Part shown: positions 27,332 through 36,404 of the stretch, piece after piece
Layout: each line of letters begins with the position of its first letter
Numbering within the stretch: the stretch's first letter is position 1
NCBI GenBank assembly: GCA_024743255.1
Contig: JANSWY010000011.1
Coordinates: forward strand, 1 to 64,000
DNA: 64,000 bases
Direction of reading: 5' to 3'
Origin: a bacterium
GTDB lineage: Bacteria; Bacteroidota; Bacteroidia; Cytophagales; Cyclobacteriaceae
Program-made: the position numbers and the translations under genes
The notes under the pieces: generated by a model
Told to the model about the DNA's origin: nothing
Database searches by the model: none
Seen by the model: the letters and a program-made list of their open reading frames with translations, nothing else

Positions 27332-29779
27332 ATGAAAGTATTAAAATTCGGTGGCACTTCAGTAGGAAGCGGGAAAAACATCCAGCAGGTCGCCGAGATT
27401 TTGAAAGGCCTTCCTTCCGATAAGTTATCAGTTGTAGTAGTCTCTGCCATGGGTGGGGTCACGGATATGCTTATTGAAGGGAGTACCATGGCTTCTCAAG
27501 GTGATGAAGACTACCTGAAAATCATCAAGAAGATTGAGAAGAAACACATCGATACCATCAAAGAAATTATTCCCGTAAAACAGCAATCGGGAGCATTGAG
27601 TAAAACCAAAATGCTACTAAATGACCTGGAAGATATATTCAGAGGTGTTTTACTTGTAAAAGAATTATCCCCAAAAAGTGCTGATTATATTCTTGGTTTC
27701 GGAGAAAGACTGTCTTCATTGATTATTTCTTTCTACCTGCAAGGAGAACTAAAGTCAATTTCTTTGGCAGATCCAAGAGAGTTCATTCAAACCGACAGAA
27801 AGTTTGGCAATGCCAATGTTAATTATGAAGTAACTAATGCTTCAATAAAAAAATATTTTAAAGGTAAATCAGGAGTTCAACTTTGCCCTGGTTTTATAGC
27901 TTCTACGCCAGAGAAGGAACCTACCACTCTCGGCAGAGGAGGATCAGATTTTACAGCATCCATTATTGCTGCTGCACTCTCTTCTAAAGAATTAGAAATC
28001 TGGACTGATGTTTCTGGTATCATGACATCAGATCCGAGATTGGTGAAGTCAGCACATCCGGTTCCTACCATAAGCTATGAAGAAGCAATGGAGCTATCGC
28101 ATTTTGGAGCGAAAGTGATCTACCCTCCTTCTATCCAACCTGCAATGGATAAAATGATTCCAATTTGGATCAAAAACACATTTGCCCCAGAGGATGAAGG
28201 AACCTATATATCAGACAAAGCAGAACCAAACGGGTCTCTGATCAAAGGAATTAGTTCTGTTAAAAACATTGCCTTGATTAATCTTTCGGGAAGTGGAATG
28301 GTAGGAATACCAAGCTTTTCTCATAGGTTATTCAAAGCACTTTCAGAGCAAAAGATCAATGTCATACTAATCACACAAGCATCTTCTGAGCACACCATTT
28401 GTGTTGGTATTGATGTAAAAGATGCAGATGCTGCAAGAGAGGCTATAGAACAAGAGTTTGAATTAGAGTTACAATTCCACAAGCTTGATCCGGTATTAAT
28501 TGAAACCGATTTAGCGATTGTAGCCTTAGTTGGTTCTGGCATGAAGGAGCAAGTGGGTGTAAGTGGCAGAATGTTTGACACACTGAGTGAGAATGGAATT
28601 AGTGTAAAAGCAATTGCCCAGGGTTCGTCAGAGAGAAATATCTCAGCAGTAATCACTCAAAACAACCTTAGAAAAGCAATCAACAGCTTACATGAAAGCT
28701 TCTTCTTATCTGATAAAAGAGCAATCAATCTTTTCATTGTGGGTGTAGGTAATGTAGGTGGAGAACTAATCAATCAGGTTCTTAAGCAAAGAAAATATCT
28801 CATTGAAAATGAGCATGTAGATCTTCGAATTGTTGGATTGGCCAATAGCCGTAAAATGGTTTTCAATCAGGAGGGCTACAAAAACAATAAATGGAAAGAC
28901 GCCTTGGGAGATGGCGAACCAATGGAAATCGGATCATTTATCGCCAAAATGAAAGAGCTTAATCTAAGAAACAGTATTTTCATTGACAACACGGCCAGCT
29001 ACGAAATCTCTGAATATTACAAGCAGATTCTGCAGTCAACAATTTCAGTTGTAACGCCAAATAAAGTTGCCTGTGCGTCAGACTATGATAATTATGTTGA
29101 TCTGAAGAAGACAGCTCAGAGATTTAAAGCGAATTTCTTATTTGAAACAAACGTTGGCGCAGGACTCCCAGTAATCTCAACTTTGAACGACTTGATTAAA
29201 AGTGGAGATAAAATCAACAAGATACAGGCAGTGCTTTCCGGAAGTCTTAACTTCATATTCAATACATATGATGAAGGAAAAAGTTTCACAGATATTGTAA
29301 AACAAGCACAAACAGAAGGTTACACGGAACCAGACCCTAGAATTGATCTCAGCGGAGTAGATGTAATGAGAAAAATCCTAATCCTGATCCGTGAAAGTGG
29401 GATCAAAATGGAACTGGATGAGATCAAAAGCAGACCATTTATTCCTGAGGCCTGCATGGACGCGGATTCAGTTGAAGAATTCTTCAAGCGTCTTCCAGAT
29501 CATGAAGACACTTTTCTGGAGATACTTAAAAGTGCTAAATCGAAAGGTAAATTGCTGAAATATGTTGCCACATTTGATAATGGACAAGCTTCAGCAGGTC
29601 TTGAAGAAGTAGGTGATGATCTTCCTTTCTATCAATTAGAAGGAAAAGATAATATTGTACTTTTTTATACAGAAAGATACCCAGAGCAACCCCTGGTAGT
29701 AAAAGGAGCAGGAGCAGGAGCATCAGTAACAGCATCCGGTATCTTCGCAGATATCATGAGAATTGCGAATAGCAATTAA
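27332..29779 (+). CDS. thrA: Bifunctional aspartate kinase / homoserine dehydrogenase
   Basis: 815 residues, the expected size for the fused enzyme. It phosphorylates aspartate and later reduces aspartate semialdehyde to homoserine. The kinase domain begins VLKFGGTSVGSG and contains TLGRGGSDFTASI. Two ACT domains follow at about 310-450 (feedback sites, presumably threonine). The dehydrogenase part has the nucleotide-binding GVGNVGGELI near residue 470, NKVACASDY and the catalytic region AQTEGYTEPDPRIDLSGVD. It is followed by a 230-nt structured spacer before thrB. Confidence 0.96.
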   Translation: MKVLKFGGTSVGSGKNIQQVAEILKGLPSDKLSVVVVSAMGGVTDMLIEGSTMASQGDEDYLKIIKKIEKKHIDTIKEIIPVKQQSGALSKTKMLLNDLEDIFRGVLLVKELSPKSADYILGFGERLSSLIISFYLQGELKSISLADPREFIQTDRKFGNANVNYEVTNASIKKYFKGKSGVQLCPGFIASTPEKEPTTLGRGGSDFTASIIAAALSSKELEIWTDVSGIMTSDPRLVKSAHPVPTISYEEAMELSHFGAKVIYPPSIQPAMDKMIPIWIKNTFAPEDEGTYISDKAEPNGSLIKGISSVKNIALINLSGSGMVGIPSFSHRLFKALSEQKINVILITQASSEHTICVGIDVKDADAAREAIEQEFELELQFHKLDPVLIETDLAIVALVGSGMKEQVGVSGRMFDTLSENGISVKAIAQGSSERNISAVITQNNLRKAINSLHESFFLSDKRAINLFIVGVGNVGGELINQVLKQRKYLIENEHVDLRIVGLANSRKMVFNQEGYKNNKWKDALGDGEPMEIGSFIAKMKELNLRNSIFIDNTASYEISEYYKQILQSTISVVTPNKVACASDYDNYVDLKKTAQRFKANFLFETNVGAGLPVISTLNDLIKSGDKINKIQAVLSGSLNFIFNTYDEGKSFTDIVKQAQTEGYTEPDPRIDLSGVDVMRKILILIRESGIKMELDEIKSRPFIPEACMDADSVEEFFKRLPDHEDTFLEILKSAKSKGKLLKYVATFDNGQASAGLEEVGDDLPFYQLEGKDNIVLFYTERYPEQPLVVKGAGAGASVTASGIFADIMRIANSN

Positions 29780-30009
29780 AAAGAAAATGAAAACTCATTT
29801 TTCGTTTCTTCGAAAGCTGAGCGATAACGAGTTAAATTTTCTAGCGTTTTGTCCGGCGTGGAACGCTTACTTTTTTGGCAATGCAAAAAGACTAGGCGTC
29901 CCCGTAAGAGCCCGTCCGGCTTGAGGACGAAAGCACGAGAAAGAACTAATGACTGGGTGTTTCTACCAGCCTTCAAATAAGGCAGAATCTCACTCAGTCA
30001 ACTAAGAAA
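29780..30009 (+). repeat. Structured spacer between thrA and thrB, candidate interspersed repeat
   Basis: This 230-nt gap is unusual in an otherwise tight cluster. It holds several perfect hairpins: AGCGTT/AACGCT (29843-29848, 29862-29867), CTTTTT/AAAAAG (29870-29875, 29885-29890), CGTCC/GGACG (29913-29917, 29925-29929), GCCTT/AAGGC (29969-29973, 29979-29983), and an outer arm TGACTGGGT/ACTCAGTCA (29950-29958, 29992-30000) closing just before thrB. The central block around 29860-29890 resembles short repeats I associate with Bacteroidota intergenic regions (from memory). A 45-codon ORF (29787-29924) crosses it but looks incidental. Confidence 0.45.
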
Positions 30010-30015
30010 GTGAGA

Positions 30016-30942
30016 ATGAACAAAATAAAAGTATTCGCACCAGCAACAGTAGCAAACGTAGCATGCGGTTTCGACATCATGGGATTCGCCTTGGAAGGTG
30101 TAGGTGACGTCATAGTGGTAGAAAAAACCACTGACAATAAACTCACAATTGCAGAAATCACCGGAACCACGGGAATTCCGACAGATCCTGAGAAAAACGT
30201 AAGCTCAGTTGCCATTCAGGCTATGCTTGACAAACTTGGCAGTGATCAGGGCTTTAGTATTTCCATTGAGAAAAAAGTAAAACCTGGTAGCGGACTTGGA
30301 TCAAGTGCTTCAAGTTCTGCGGGTGCCGTTGTAGCAGCAAATCACTTACTTGGTAATCCTTTCAAAAAAGAAGAATTGGTAGAGTTCGCGATGGAAGGAG
30401 AAAGAGCAGCAAGTGAAAAACCACATGCAGACAATGTCGCTCCATCCATAATTGGAGGATTCACAGTTGTTAGAGGTTATGAACCGCTAGATGTTTTCAC
30501 CATTGGATATCCAGAAGATTTATACGCAGCGGTAATCTTCCCGGAGGTAGAAGTTAAAACAGCAGATGCCAAGAAGATATTAAAGTCGCAGGTAAATCTT
30601 AGTGATGCCATAACGCAGTGGGGAAATGTTGCCGGCCTTACAGCAGGAATGATTACCAAGGACTATGATCTAATTAAAAGATCGATGAAAGATGTGATTG
30701 TGGAACCAGTAAGATCTATCCTTATTCCTTGCTACGATCAGGTTAAAGCTGCGGCTTTAGAGAACGATGCTCTTGGTTGCAATATCAGTGGTTCCGGACC
30801 ATCAATATTTGCACTTGCAAGAGGAAGGGAAGCAGCTGATAAAATTGCAGATGCAATGGGGGTAGAATTCACTAAAGCCGATATTGCATTCGATAAATAC
30901 GTCTCTCCAATCAATGGCAAAGGCACAGAAATAATTGACTAA
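30016..30942 (+). CDS. thrB: Homoserine kinase
   Basis: I take ATG 30016; a GTG at 30010 would add two residues. About 308 residues of the GHMP kinase family: it phosphorylates homoserine for threonine synthesis. Motif 1 is VFAPATVANVACGFD, the ATP loop is KPGSGLGSSASSSAGAV (about 90-106) and motif 3 is LGCNISGSGPSIFAL. The stop is 19 nt before thrC. Confidence 0.95.
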   Translation: MNKIKVFAPATVANVACGFDIMGFALEGVGDVIVVEKTTDNKLTIAEITGTTGIPTDPEKNVSSVAIQAMLDKLGSDQGFSISIEKKVKPGSGLGSSASSSAGAVVAANHLLGNPFKKEELVEFAMEGERAASEKPHADNVAPSIIGGFTVVRGYEPLDVFTIGYPEDLYAAVIFPEVEVKTADAKKILKSQVNLSDAITQWGNVAGLTAGMITKDYDLIKRSMKDVIVEPVRSILIPCYDQVKAAALENDALGCNISGSGPSIFALARGREAADKIADAMGVEFTKADIAFDKYVSPINGKGTEIID

Positions 30943-30961
30943 TTCCATTTTTTGATTACCG

Positions 30962-32260
30962 ATGAAATTTTATAGCACCAAACGTCAGGCACCAGAAACG
31001 AATTTTAAAGAAGCAATCTTCAAAGGGCTTCCAGAAGATAATGGTCTATACTTACCAGAATCAATTCCGGTTTTGTCAGAAGACTTTATCCAGAATATTT
31101 CGAATTACACTCTTCCAGAAATTGCTTTCGAAGTGGCTTCAAAGTACGTGGGAGATGAAATACCTGAGGATAAGCTTCAATCATTGGTAGCCGAAGTAAT
31201 GAACTTTGAAATACCAATTGTTCAGGTTGAGCCCAATATTTATTCACTGGAGCTATTTCATGGACCAACTTTGGCGTTTAAGGACGTTGGAGCAAGATTT
31301 TTGGCAAGGTGCTTATCTTATTTCGTTGAAAAAGCTGGTGAAAAACTGACAATCCTTGTTGCTACTTCCGGAGATACAGGAAGTGCTGTTGCAAATGGAT
31401 TTTATGGTGTAGAAGGCATTGATGTCGTATTACTTTACCCTAGCGGAAAAGTGAGCAAGATTCAGGAGATGCAGTTGACTACTCTAGGTAAAAACATTTC
31501 TGCTCTAGAGGTAAATGGCACCTTTGACGATTGCCAGAAAATGGTGAAAGATGCATTTCTGGATGTCGAGCTTAAAAAAGAAAAGAACTTAACTTCTGCC
31601 AACTCCATCAATATCGCCAGATTAATCCCTCAGAGTTTCTATTATTTCCATGCATACGCTCAATTAGAAGATAAATCAAAACCTGTGGTATTCTCAGTTC
31701 CTAGTGGTAATTATGGTAACCTATCAGCAGGATTATTAGCTAAAAGAATGGGGCTTCCTATTCACAAAATGGTTGCTAGTAGTAATATCAACAAGATTGT
31801 TCCCGATTATCTCAAAGAAGGTGTATTCAACCCAAAGGCTTCTGAAATGACGATTAGTAATGCAATGGACGTAGGAAACCCAAGCAATTTCGCCAGAATG
31901 TATGAACTGTATGGAGAATCTGTAGATGCAATGCGAGAAGACATTCAGGGTTACTGGTTTAGTGATAACGCCACTCGAGAAATAATGCGTGAAGTATATG
32001 ATCGAACAAATTATATGCTAGATCCTCATGGGGCGGTGGGGTATCTCGGCCTTACTTCGTTTATCAATAAGAAGGATGTAACCGGCATATTTTTAGAAAC
32101 GGCACATCCGGCCAAATTCAAAGATGTGGTTGACGATACTTTAGGTGAATCTATTGAAATACCATCGGCTCTTGCTGAATGTATGAAAAAAGAAAAGCAG
32201 TCAACTGTCATAGAACCTGGCCTGGAGTCTCTAAAAAACTTCCTTCTGGACAATAAATAA
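30962..32260 (+). CDS. thrC: Threonine synthase
   Basis: 432 residues. PLP enzyme converting O-phosphohomoserine to threonine. The PLP lysine lies in GPTLAFKDVGARFLA, and the phosphate-binding region is ATSGDTGSAVANGF. The N-terminus (MKFYSTKRQAPETNFKEAI) is the long-form type typical of Bacteroidota and Proteobacteria. Last gene of the ilv-thr cluster. Confidence 0.96.
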   Translation: MKFYSTKRQAPETNFKEAIFKGLPEDNGLYLPESIPVLSEDFIQNISNYTLPEIAFEVASKYVGDEIPEDKLQSLVAEVMNFEIPIVQVEPNIYSLELFHGPTLAFKDVGARFLARCLSYFVEKAGEKLTILVATSGDTGSAVANGFYGVEGIDVVLLYPSGKVSKIQEMQLTTLGKNISALEVNGTFDDCQKMVKDAFLDVELKKEKNLTSANSINIARLIPQSFYYFHAYAQLEDKSKPVVFSVPSGNYGNLSAGLLAKRMGLPIHKMVASSNINKIVPDYLKEGVFNPKASEMTISNAMDVGNPSNFARMYELYGESVDAMREDIQGYWFSDNATREIMREVYDRTNYMLDPHGAVGYLGLTSFINKKDVTGIFLETAHPAKFKDVVDDTLGESIEIPSALAECMKKEKQSTVIEPGLESLKNFLLDNK

Positions 32261-32324
32261 GTCAGAATCCAAGTTATGGGTTTTGACTACTAACGCACAT
32301 GTTAATGTTGAAACTCGTAGGGCG

Positions 32325-32528
32325 ATGAATGATTATTATATTTGGTACAACTCAAAGGACGGCAAATACTTTTTCGGATCTGAATCTCAATTCACTGAAA
32401 TCACTAAGAAATACAATGACAATTTGATCATTGCAGAAGAATTCATGAATTTAAGTCAGGAATTTGCAAAGAAGATCACCAATAAGTTAAATGAGAATTT
32501 AAATCTGTATAATCAGAGTTTACGTTAG
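32325..32528 (+). CDS. Small hypothetical protein
   Basis: 67 residues if started at ATG 32325; the frame is open from a TTG at 32283. Aromatic N-terminus (MNDYYIWYNSKDGKYFFG) followed by a charged helical half. No family recognised. Its 3' end overlaps the convergent 54-residue ORF by 4 nt. Could be a real orphan gene or chance. Confidence 0.4.
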   Translation: MNDYYIWYNSKDGKYFFGSESQFTEITKKYNDNLIIAEEFMNLSQEFAKKITNKLNENLNLYNQSLR

Positions 32529-32689
32529 CAGCCGCTAATCAGAGAATTGATCAGTGCAACCAGTCTCTCTTCAAAAACAATAGCCACACTCAAAAGCACT
32601 CCTGTAGCCACAAGTAGGCCGGATCTTATCGATTTATTTAGTATTTGGGTTGGTAATTTCAAAACTAAAAATGCTTTTCTTCTAAACAT
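32525..32689 (-). CDS. Small single-pass membrane protein candidate
   Basis: 54 codons on the - strand, ATG at 32687-32689 to TAA at 32525-32527. The product starts with a basic amphipathic stretch (MFRRKAFLVLKLP) and has a hydrophobic segment (SGLLVATGVLLSVAIVF) with basic residues before and acidic residues after it, as expected for a single-pass inner-membrane peptide. It ends in Cys. The frame continues through the region with no competing gene. No family recognised. Confidence 0.42.
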   Translation of the reverse strand: MFRRKAFLVLKLPTQILNKSIRSGLLVATGVLLSVAIVFEERLVALINSLISGC

Positions 32690-32773
32690 CTGTAAAACAT
32701 AAACCCCTTAGTATGGGCATTGTTTTGTCATTTTATTGACTATCAAAGGTGGTCATAGAAATCCTGAGTTTGT

Positions 32774-32810
32774 GTTAATGAAGTCCTAACATTTGTTAAT
32801 GAGTTGTTAA
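32774..32810. promoter_or_regulatory. Phased GTTAA repeats upstream of the first two-component system
   Basis: GTTAA occurs at 32774, 32795 and 32806, spaced 21 and 11 nt, that is two and one helical turns. A similar array precedes the second kinase gene. OmpR/PhoB-type regulators bind direct repeats with this phasing, so autoregulation is a reasonable inference. Confidence 0.45.
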
Positions 32811-32928
32811 AACCCACGTTTATAGTATCTAAAAGTCCTAATTTTATATTTCATCTTATTTTAACTGAATGAAATGAGCATGACTGTGCAAAATTCTACC
32901 AGTATGAATATTGCTTTCATGCGAATTC

Positions 32929-32972
32929 CATGCCTGCATGCTATAGTGCCATTATTTCGGCACGCAGGCATG
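32929..32972. promoter_or_regulatory. Long stem-loop in the leader of the first histidine kinase gene
   Basis: CATGCCTGC (32929-32937) pairs with GCAGGCATG (32964-32972), and inside it GTGCC (32946-32950) pairs with GGCAC (32959-32963), giving 14 bp with an 8-nt one-sided bulge and an 8-nt loop. It ends 27 nt before the kinase ATG and has no T tract. A 33-codon ORF (32874-32975) ends on its right arm. It may be a translational control element or a protein-binding palindrome. Confidence 0.45.
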
Positions 32973-32999
32973 TGACCGTTGGAGATCAATTATAAACAC

Positions 33000-34268
33000 A
33001 TGAAAAACAACCAGATTAGGTGGTTAATGATTCTTGGTGCCCTCTCTATTGCCGGAGTACTAATTGTACAGATTTTCTGGCTTAGAAAGGCGTTTGATTT
33101 AAGACAATCCCAATTCAATTACAATGTTCAGGTTGCACTGAAGAACGTTGTGGAATCATTGTGTCAATTTAATGGTTCAGATGTGCCGGAAAGCAATCCC
33201 ATTGAGCAGGTAAGTAGTAATTACTTCGTGGTTCGAACCAACGATGTGATCCCTCCAAATTCTCTTGAATATTTCTTAAAAGCAGAACTCCAGAAAAGAA
33301 CAATTGATTCGGATTTTGAATATACCATTTATGACTGTAGCAATCAGAATATAGTATTCAGTGAATATATTGATATAAACACCAGTGAAGAGCAACCTAA
33401 AGAAGAAGAGATACTTTCTCCTAAATACAAAGAGAATGAGTATTACTTTGGAGTCTTCTTCCCTCATAAAACAGCTAGTATAGTGAATCAAATGGGCATT
33501 TGGGTTTTCAGTAGCTCTGCTCTATTCATAGTAATTATATTCTTCACACTTGCCTTGTTTGTTATATTCCGACAAAAAAGACTTTCAGAAATTCAAAGGG
33601 ATTTTGTCAACAACATGGCCCATGAGTTCAAAACTCCCATCTCTACTATATCACTTGCAAGTGACTACTTAAGTAAACCGGAGGCTTCTAAATCCCCTGA
33701 GAAACTTTCCAATTACGCATCAATCATTCAAAAGGAAAACAACCGATTGATGAATCAGGTGGAAAGGGTACTTCAAATTGCTAAACCAGAAAAAGCCACT
33801 ATTCTACAATTGCAGGAAGTTGATTTATTTGGAGTTATTACTGAAGCCCGAGAGCACTTAAAATTGATGCATCAGGAGACCCCAATAGAATTTGAGATTA
33901 ACAACTCCTTTGGTACTTTGATGGTGAAGGCTGATAAAATGCATTTACACAACGCTATTTACAATCTGATCGATAACGGAGTGAAGTACTGCAATCGCAA
34001 CCCTAAACTCACACTGGACGTTGTTGAAAAATCGAAACAAATTACCCTGGAGATTTCTGATAATGGGATTGGTATTCCTGGTAAATACCAAAAGCTTATC
34101 TTCCAGAGGTTCTTTAGGGTTCCAAAAGGAGACCAGCACGATGTTAAAGGGTTTGGTATCGGTTTATTCTATGTGAAAATGATATTGAAGAAAATGAATG
34201 GCAGTATTCGATTAGTTCATTCGGATGAAAGTGGTTCAAAATTCCAAATAAAAATCCCAGCAGTATGA
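33000..34268 (+). CDS. Membrane sensor histidine kinase
   Basis: The start is ATG 33000 (the TTG at 32979 is upstream of it in frame). 422 residues: TM1 at about 10-30, a small periplasmic sensor domain (about 31-160), TM2 at about 165-190, then HisKA with the phospho-acceptor His208 in NNMAHEFKTPIST and HATPase_c with N-box NLIDNGVKYC, G1 ISDNGIGIPG and G2 VKGFGIGLFYVK. It overlaps the regulator gene by 4 nt (ATGA). The signal is unknown. Confidence 0.9.
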   Translation: MKNNQIRWLMILGALSIAGVLIVQIFWLRKAFDLRQSQFNYNVQVALKNVVESLCQFNGSDVPESNPIEQVSSNYFVVRTNDVIPPNSLEYFLKAELQKRTIDSDFEYTIYDCSNQNIVFSEYIDINTSEEQPKEEEILSPKYKENEYYFGVFFPHKTASIVNQMGIWVFSSSALFIVIIFFTLALFVIFRQKRLSEIQRDFVNNMAHEFKTPISTISLASDYLSKPEASKSPEKLSNYASIIQKENNRLMNQVERVLQIAKPEKATILQLQEVDLFGVITEAREHLKLMHQETPIEFEINNSFGTLMVKADKMHLHNAIYNLIDNGVKYCNRNPKLTLDVVEKSKQITLEISDNGIGIPGKYQKLIFQRFFRVPKGDQHDVKGFGIGLFYVKMILKKMNGSIRLVHSDESGSKFQIKIPAV

Positions 34269-34948
34269 CCAAAAAAGCCTCCATATTATTGGTAGAAGAC
34301 GATCCGTCTTTGGGCTACTTAATGAAAGACGCCCTGGAAGATAACTACAATGTAAAATGGTTGGTGGATGGTCAATACGCCAAGGAGAAGTTCAAAGAAG
34401 GCAATTTTGACGTCTGTCTGCTGGACATTATGCTTCCCAAAAAGGATGGTTTCTCAATAGCAGAAGATATCAGATCAATCAATCAGCAAGTACCTATATT
34501 ATTTGTTTCTGCCAAATCCATGGAAGAAGACAGAATTAAAGGTTTCATGAAAGGTGGTGACGATTATATCACCAAACCATTTTCAATGGATGAGCTTAAG
34601 TTAAGGATTGAAGTGTTTCTTAGGAGATCTGAATCCAAACCTAAGACAGAGGACCAAATAACAATTGGTCAATATGTTTTCACTCCACCTACTTTCACGT
34701 TATCACATCTTGGTGAGGAACAAAAATTGACCCGAAGGGAATCAGAATTGCTACAATACCTTGCAGTGAACCACACTCAGGTTATAAAAAGAGAGGACAT
34801 CCTTAATGCGCTTTGGGGCAATGATGATTACTTCAATGGTAGAAGCCTTGATGTTTTTATTAGCAAGCTGAGAAAGTATCTTTCAAAGGATCCTGAAATC
34901 AAAATCAATAACTATCACGGTGTAGGGTTTCAGTTTCAAATCCCGTGA
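34265..34948 (+). CDS. OmpR-family response regulator
   Basis: 227 residues. Receiver domain with acidic pocket VEDD, phospho-acceptor Asp54 in CLLDIMLPKKDG, Thr/Ser FVSAKS and Lys in DDYITKPF; winged-helix DNA-binding domain at about 125-225 (LTRRESELLQYLAVNH; RSLDVFISKLRKYL). Partner of the kinase encoded upstream with a 4-nt overlap. Likely binds direct repeats such as the GTTAA arrays nearby. Confidence 0.92.
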   Translation: MTKKASILLVEDDPSLGYLMKDALEDNYNVKWLVDGQYAKEKFKEGNFDVCLLDIMLPKKDGFSIAEDIRSINQQVPILFVSAKSMEEDRIKGFMKGGDDYITKPFSMDELKLRIEVFLRRSESKPKTEDQITIGQYVFTPPTFTLSHLGEEQKLTRRESELLQYLAVNHTQVIKREDILNALWGNDDYFNGRSLDVFISKLRKYLSKDPEIKINNYHGVGFQFQIP

Positions 34949-35029
34949 TATTGTAAGTGTAAATCATACACATTATTTGGTTATAACTAATTGATAATCA
35001 TTTTAATAAAGAGGTAACCTTGATTCATT

Positions 35030-35058
35030 TTGCTATTTCCTCAAATGTGTTATATTTG
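35030..35058 (+). promoter_or_regulatory. Predicted Bacteroidota-type promoter
   Basis: A TTG (35030-35032, within TTTTG) and TATATTTG (35051-35058) match the -33 TTG and -7 TAnnTTTG elements with an 18-nt spacer. It would give a leader of about 70 nt before the small ORF at 35137. Confidence 0.5.
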
Positions 35059-35136
35059 TTAACCCCAAAAAGGAATACTTCACCATAGGACTTAATTGGG
35101 AAACTTTTTACGCAGGTATAATAACGGAACTCAAGC

Positions 35137-35325
35137 ATGGAAAACACTTTCCCATTCGACACTAAGTCAGAAGACGAATTAATTTTGTCAGCTACCAAAG
35201 AAATTCTCAATAACATCCAAAAAGCATTAGCATCAGCAAAATCATTAAAAGAGCAACATCAATGGCTTCAACACAAGTCGGTTGTAGAAAAGATGCTGGA
35301 GAAAAGAGGCTTCCTTCAATATTAG
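35137..35325 (+). CDS. Small hypothetical protein
   Basis: 62 residues, acidic N-terminal half (ENTFPFDTKSEDELIL) and helical basic C-terminal half (EQHQWLQHKSVVEKMLEKRG). A consensus-like promoter lies 79 nt upstream, which favours a real gene. No family recognised. Confidence 0.5.
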   Translation: MENTFPFDTKSEDELILSATKEILNNIQKALASAKSLKEQHQWLQHKSVVEKMLEKRGFLQY

Positions 35326-35326
35326 A

Positions 35327-35359
35327 CACAAAAAAAGCTGACAGATTACTCCATCAGCT
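35327..35359 (-). terminator. Intrinsic terminator for the T9SS-exported gene
   Basis: Read on the - strand, AGCTGA (35359-35354) pairs with TCAGCT (35341-35336) around a 12-nt loop and is followed by a run of seven T. It lies 24 nt past the stop of the - strand gene. Confidence 0.6.
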
Positions 35360-35382
35360 CATGTTCACTTTACGCCTAATAT

Positions 35383-36351
35383 TTATTCTAAAACTAATTT
35401 CTTGGTCATTTTCTTTTTGCCGCTTGCAATTTCGAGCAAGTAAATACCCGCATCCTGGTCACTCAAGTCCATCTCTTCCTTAAACAATCCACCAAAGCTG
35501 CTGAACGATTCAGAATACACCTCTTTCCCAGCAAGATCTAAAATCGTAACCTTTAATGGAGCTTGCTCTGGCATTTTGAATCTTAATGTAAATCTTCCAT
35601 CATTTGGATTTGGATAGTAGCTAAGATCATCCACTTTCAAATTATTTGACTTACTGTATTTCGCTACATCATCGTCATCTGAATGGATATCAGAAATTGT
35701 TAGTGTCTTTCTTTCAATAATGATCATCTTGTTGCTTCCATTTTTAGGACTGACATGAAAATCAATATTGAAATCATCAAATTGGCTATTGATGTCCTTT
35801 AATCTTTCCTTAACATCTTGTAAGGCCTCCTCCATTTCATCGGTGTATTCAAAGACATCAACGTCAATGTCGTGTCCCATATCTTTCATTCTTTGCTTCA
35901 GGTCTTCAATACTCTCATCGCCATCCAAATGAAAAAAGAAGTTTTCTCCATCACTCTCAAGGTTCTTGAAAAACCCTTGCATTTCCTCAGAATCGAAGTT
36001 GAAGTCAAAGTTGTTATGCAAATCCATCATAATATCCTTTGAATCTCCAAAACTGAATGAAAAGGCATTATCGTCATTACTAAACCAGTGAAAGTCTGGC
36101 TCTTCTCCAAAGAATTCTTTGTATTCAGGATCATTCTCCATTTCCTCTCTACTGGAATACGTTTTCTCAAACGTCTTTCTTTCTCCGTCAACGTCTTTAG
36201 TTACCTTCAAAGTGATAGAGCCATCATCTGAAGTTGACATCTCAATGGATTTGCTTGAAGATTGAGCATTCGCTGCATCAGCAAACAAAACAAATAGCGA
36301 TAGCAATATTACTGCCACCATCCCATTTCTTTTAAGTATTGATCTTTTCAT
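35383..36351 (-). CDS. Secreted protein with T9SS type A sorting domain
   Basis: 322 residues: a signal peptide ending ...ADAANAQ, an acidic central region (about 30-220) rich in Asp, Glu and Phe with no recognised fold, and a C-terminal sorting domain of about 75 residues (LSYYPNPNDGRFTLRF; LKVTILDLAGKEVYSE; AGIYLLEIASGKKKMTKKLVLE) that targets the protein to the type IX secretion system. It is divergent from the second histidine kinase gene across a 128-nt region carrying the GTTAA array, so it may be a target of that two-component system. Confidence 0.85.
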   Translation of the reverse strand: MKRSILKRNGMVAVILLSLFVLFADAANAQSSSKSIEMSTSDDGSITLKVTKDVDGERKTFEKTYSSREEMENDPEYKEFFGEEPDFHWFSNDDNAFSFSFGDSKDIMMDLHNNFDFNFDSEEMQGFFKNLESDGENFFFHLDGDESIEDLKQRMKDMGHDIDVDVFEYTDEMEEALQDVKERLKDINSQFDDFNIDFHVSPKNGSNKMIIIERKTLTISDIHSDDDDVAKYSKSNNLKVDDLSYYPNPNDGRFTLRFKMPEQAPLKVTILDLAGKEVYSESFSSFGGLFKEEMDLSDQDAGIYLLEIASGKKKMTKKLVLE

Positions 36352-36404
36352 AATTCCTGTATTTTGAGTTTATGCTAAATTAGTTGGAAGGCTTTCCAAT
36401 CACT

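Noticed and set aside
29787-29924. 45-codon + strand ORF in the thrA-thrB spacer, and a 66-codon - strand ORF over the same DNA
   Set aside because: Both cross the hairpin-rich spacer, have no recognisable family and no signal; more likely incidental frames in a repeat or structured RNA.
29911-29940. Hammerhead-ribozyme-like GAGGACGAAA string
   Set aside because: The conserved CUGAUGA box and the third stem are absent; only a simple CGTCC/GGACG hairpin is present.
32874-32975. 33-codon ORF before the first histidine kinase as a stand-alone gene
   Set aside because: Too short, no signal or family; kept only as a possible upstream ORF in the leader finding.
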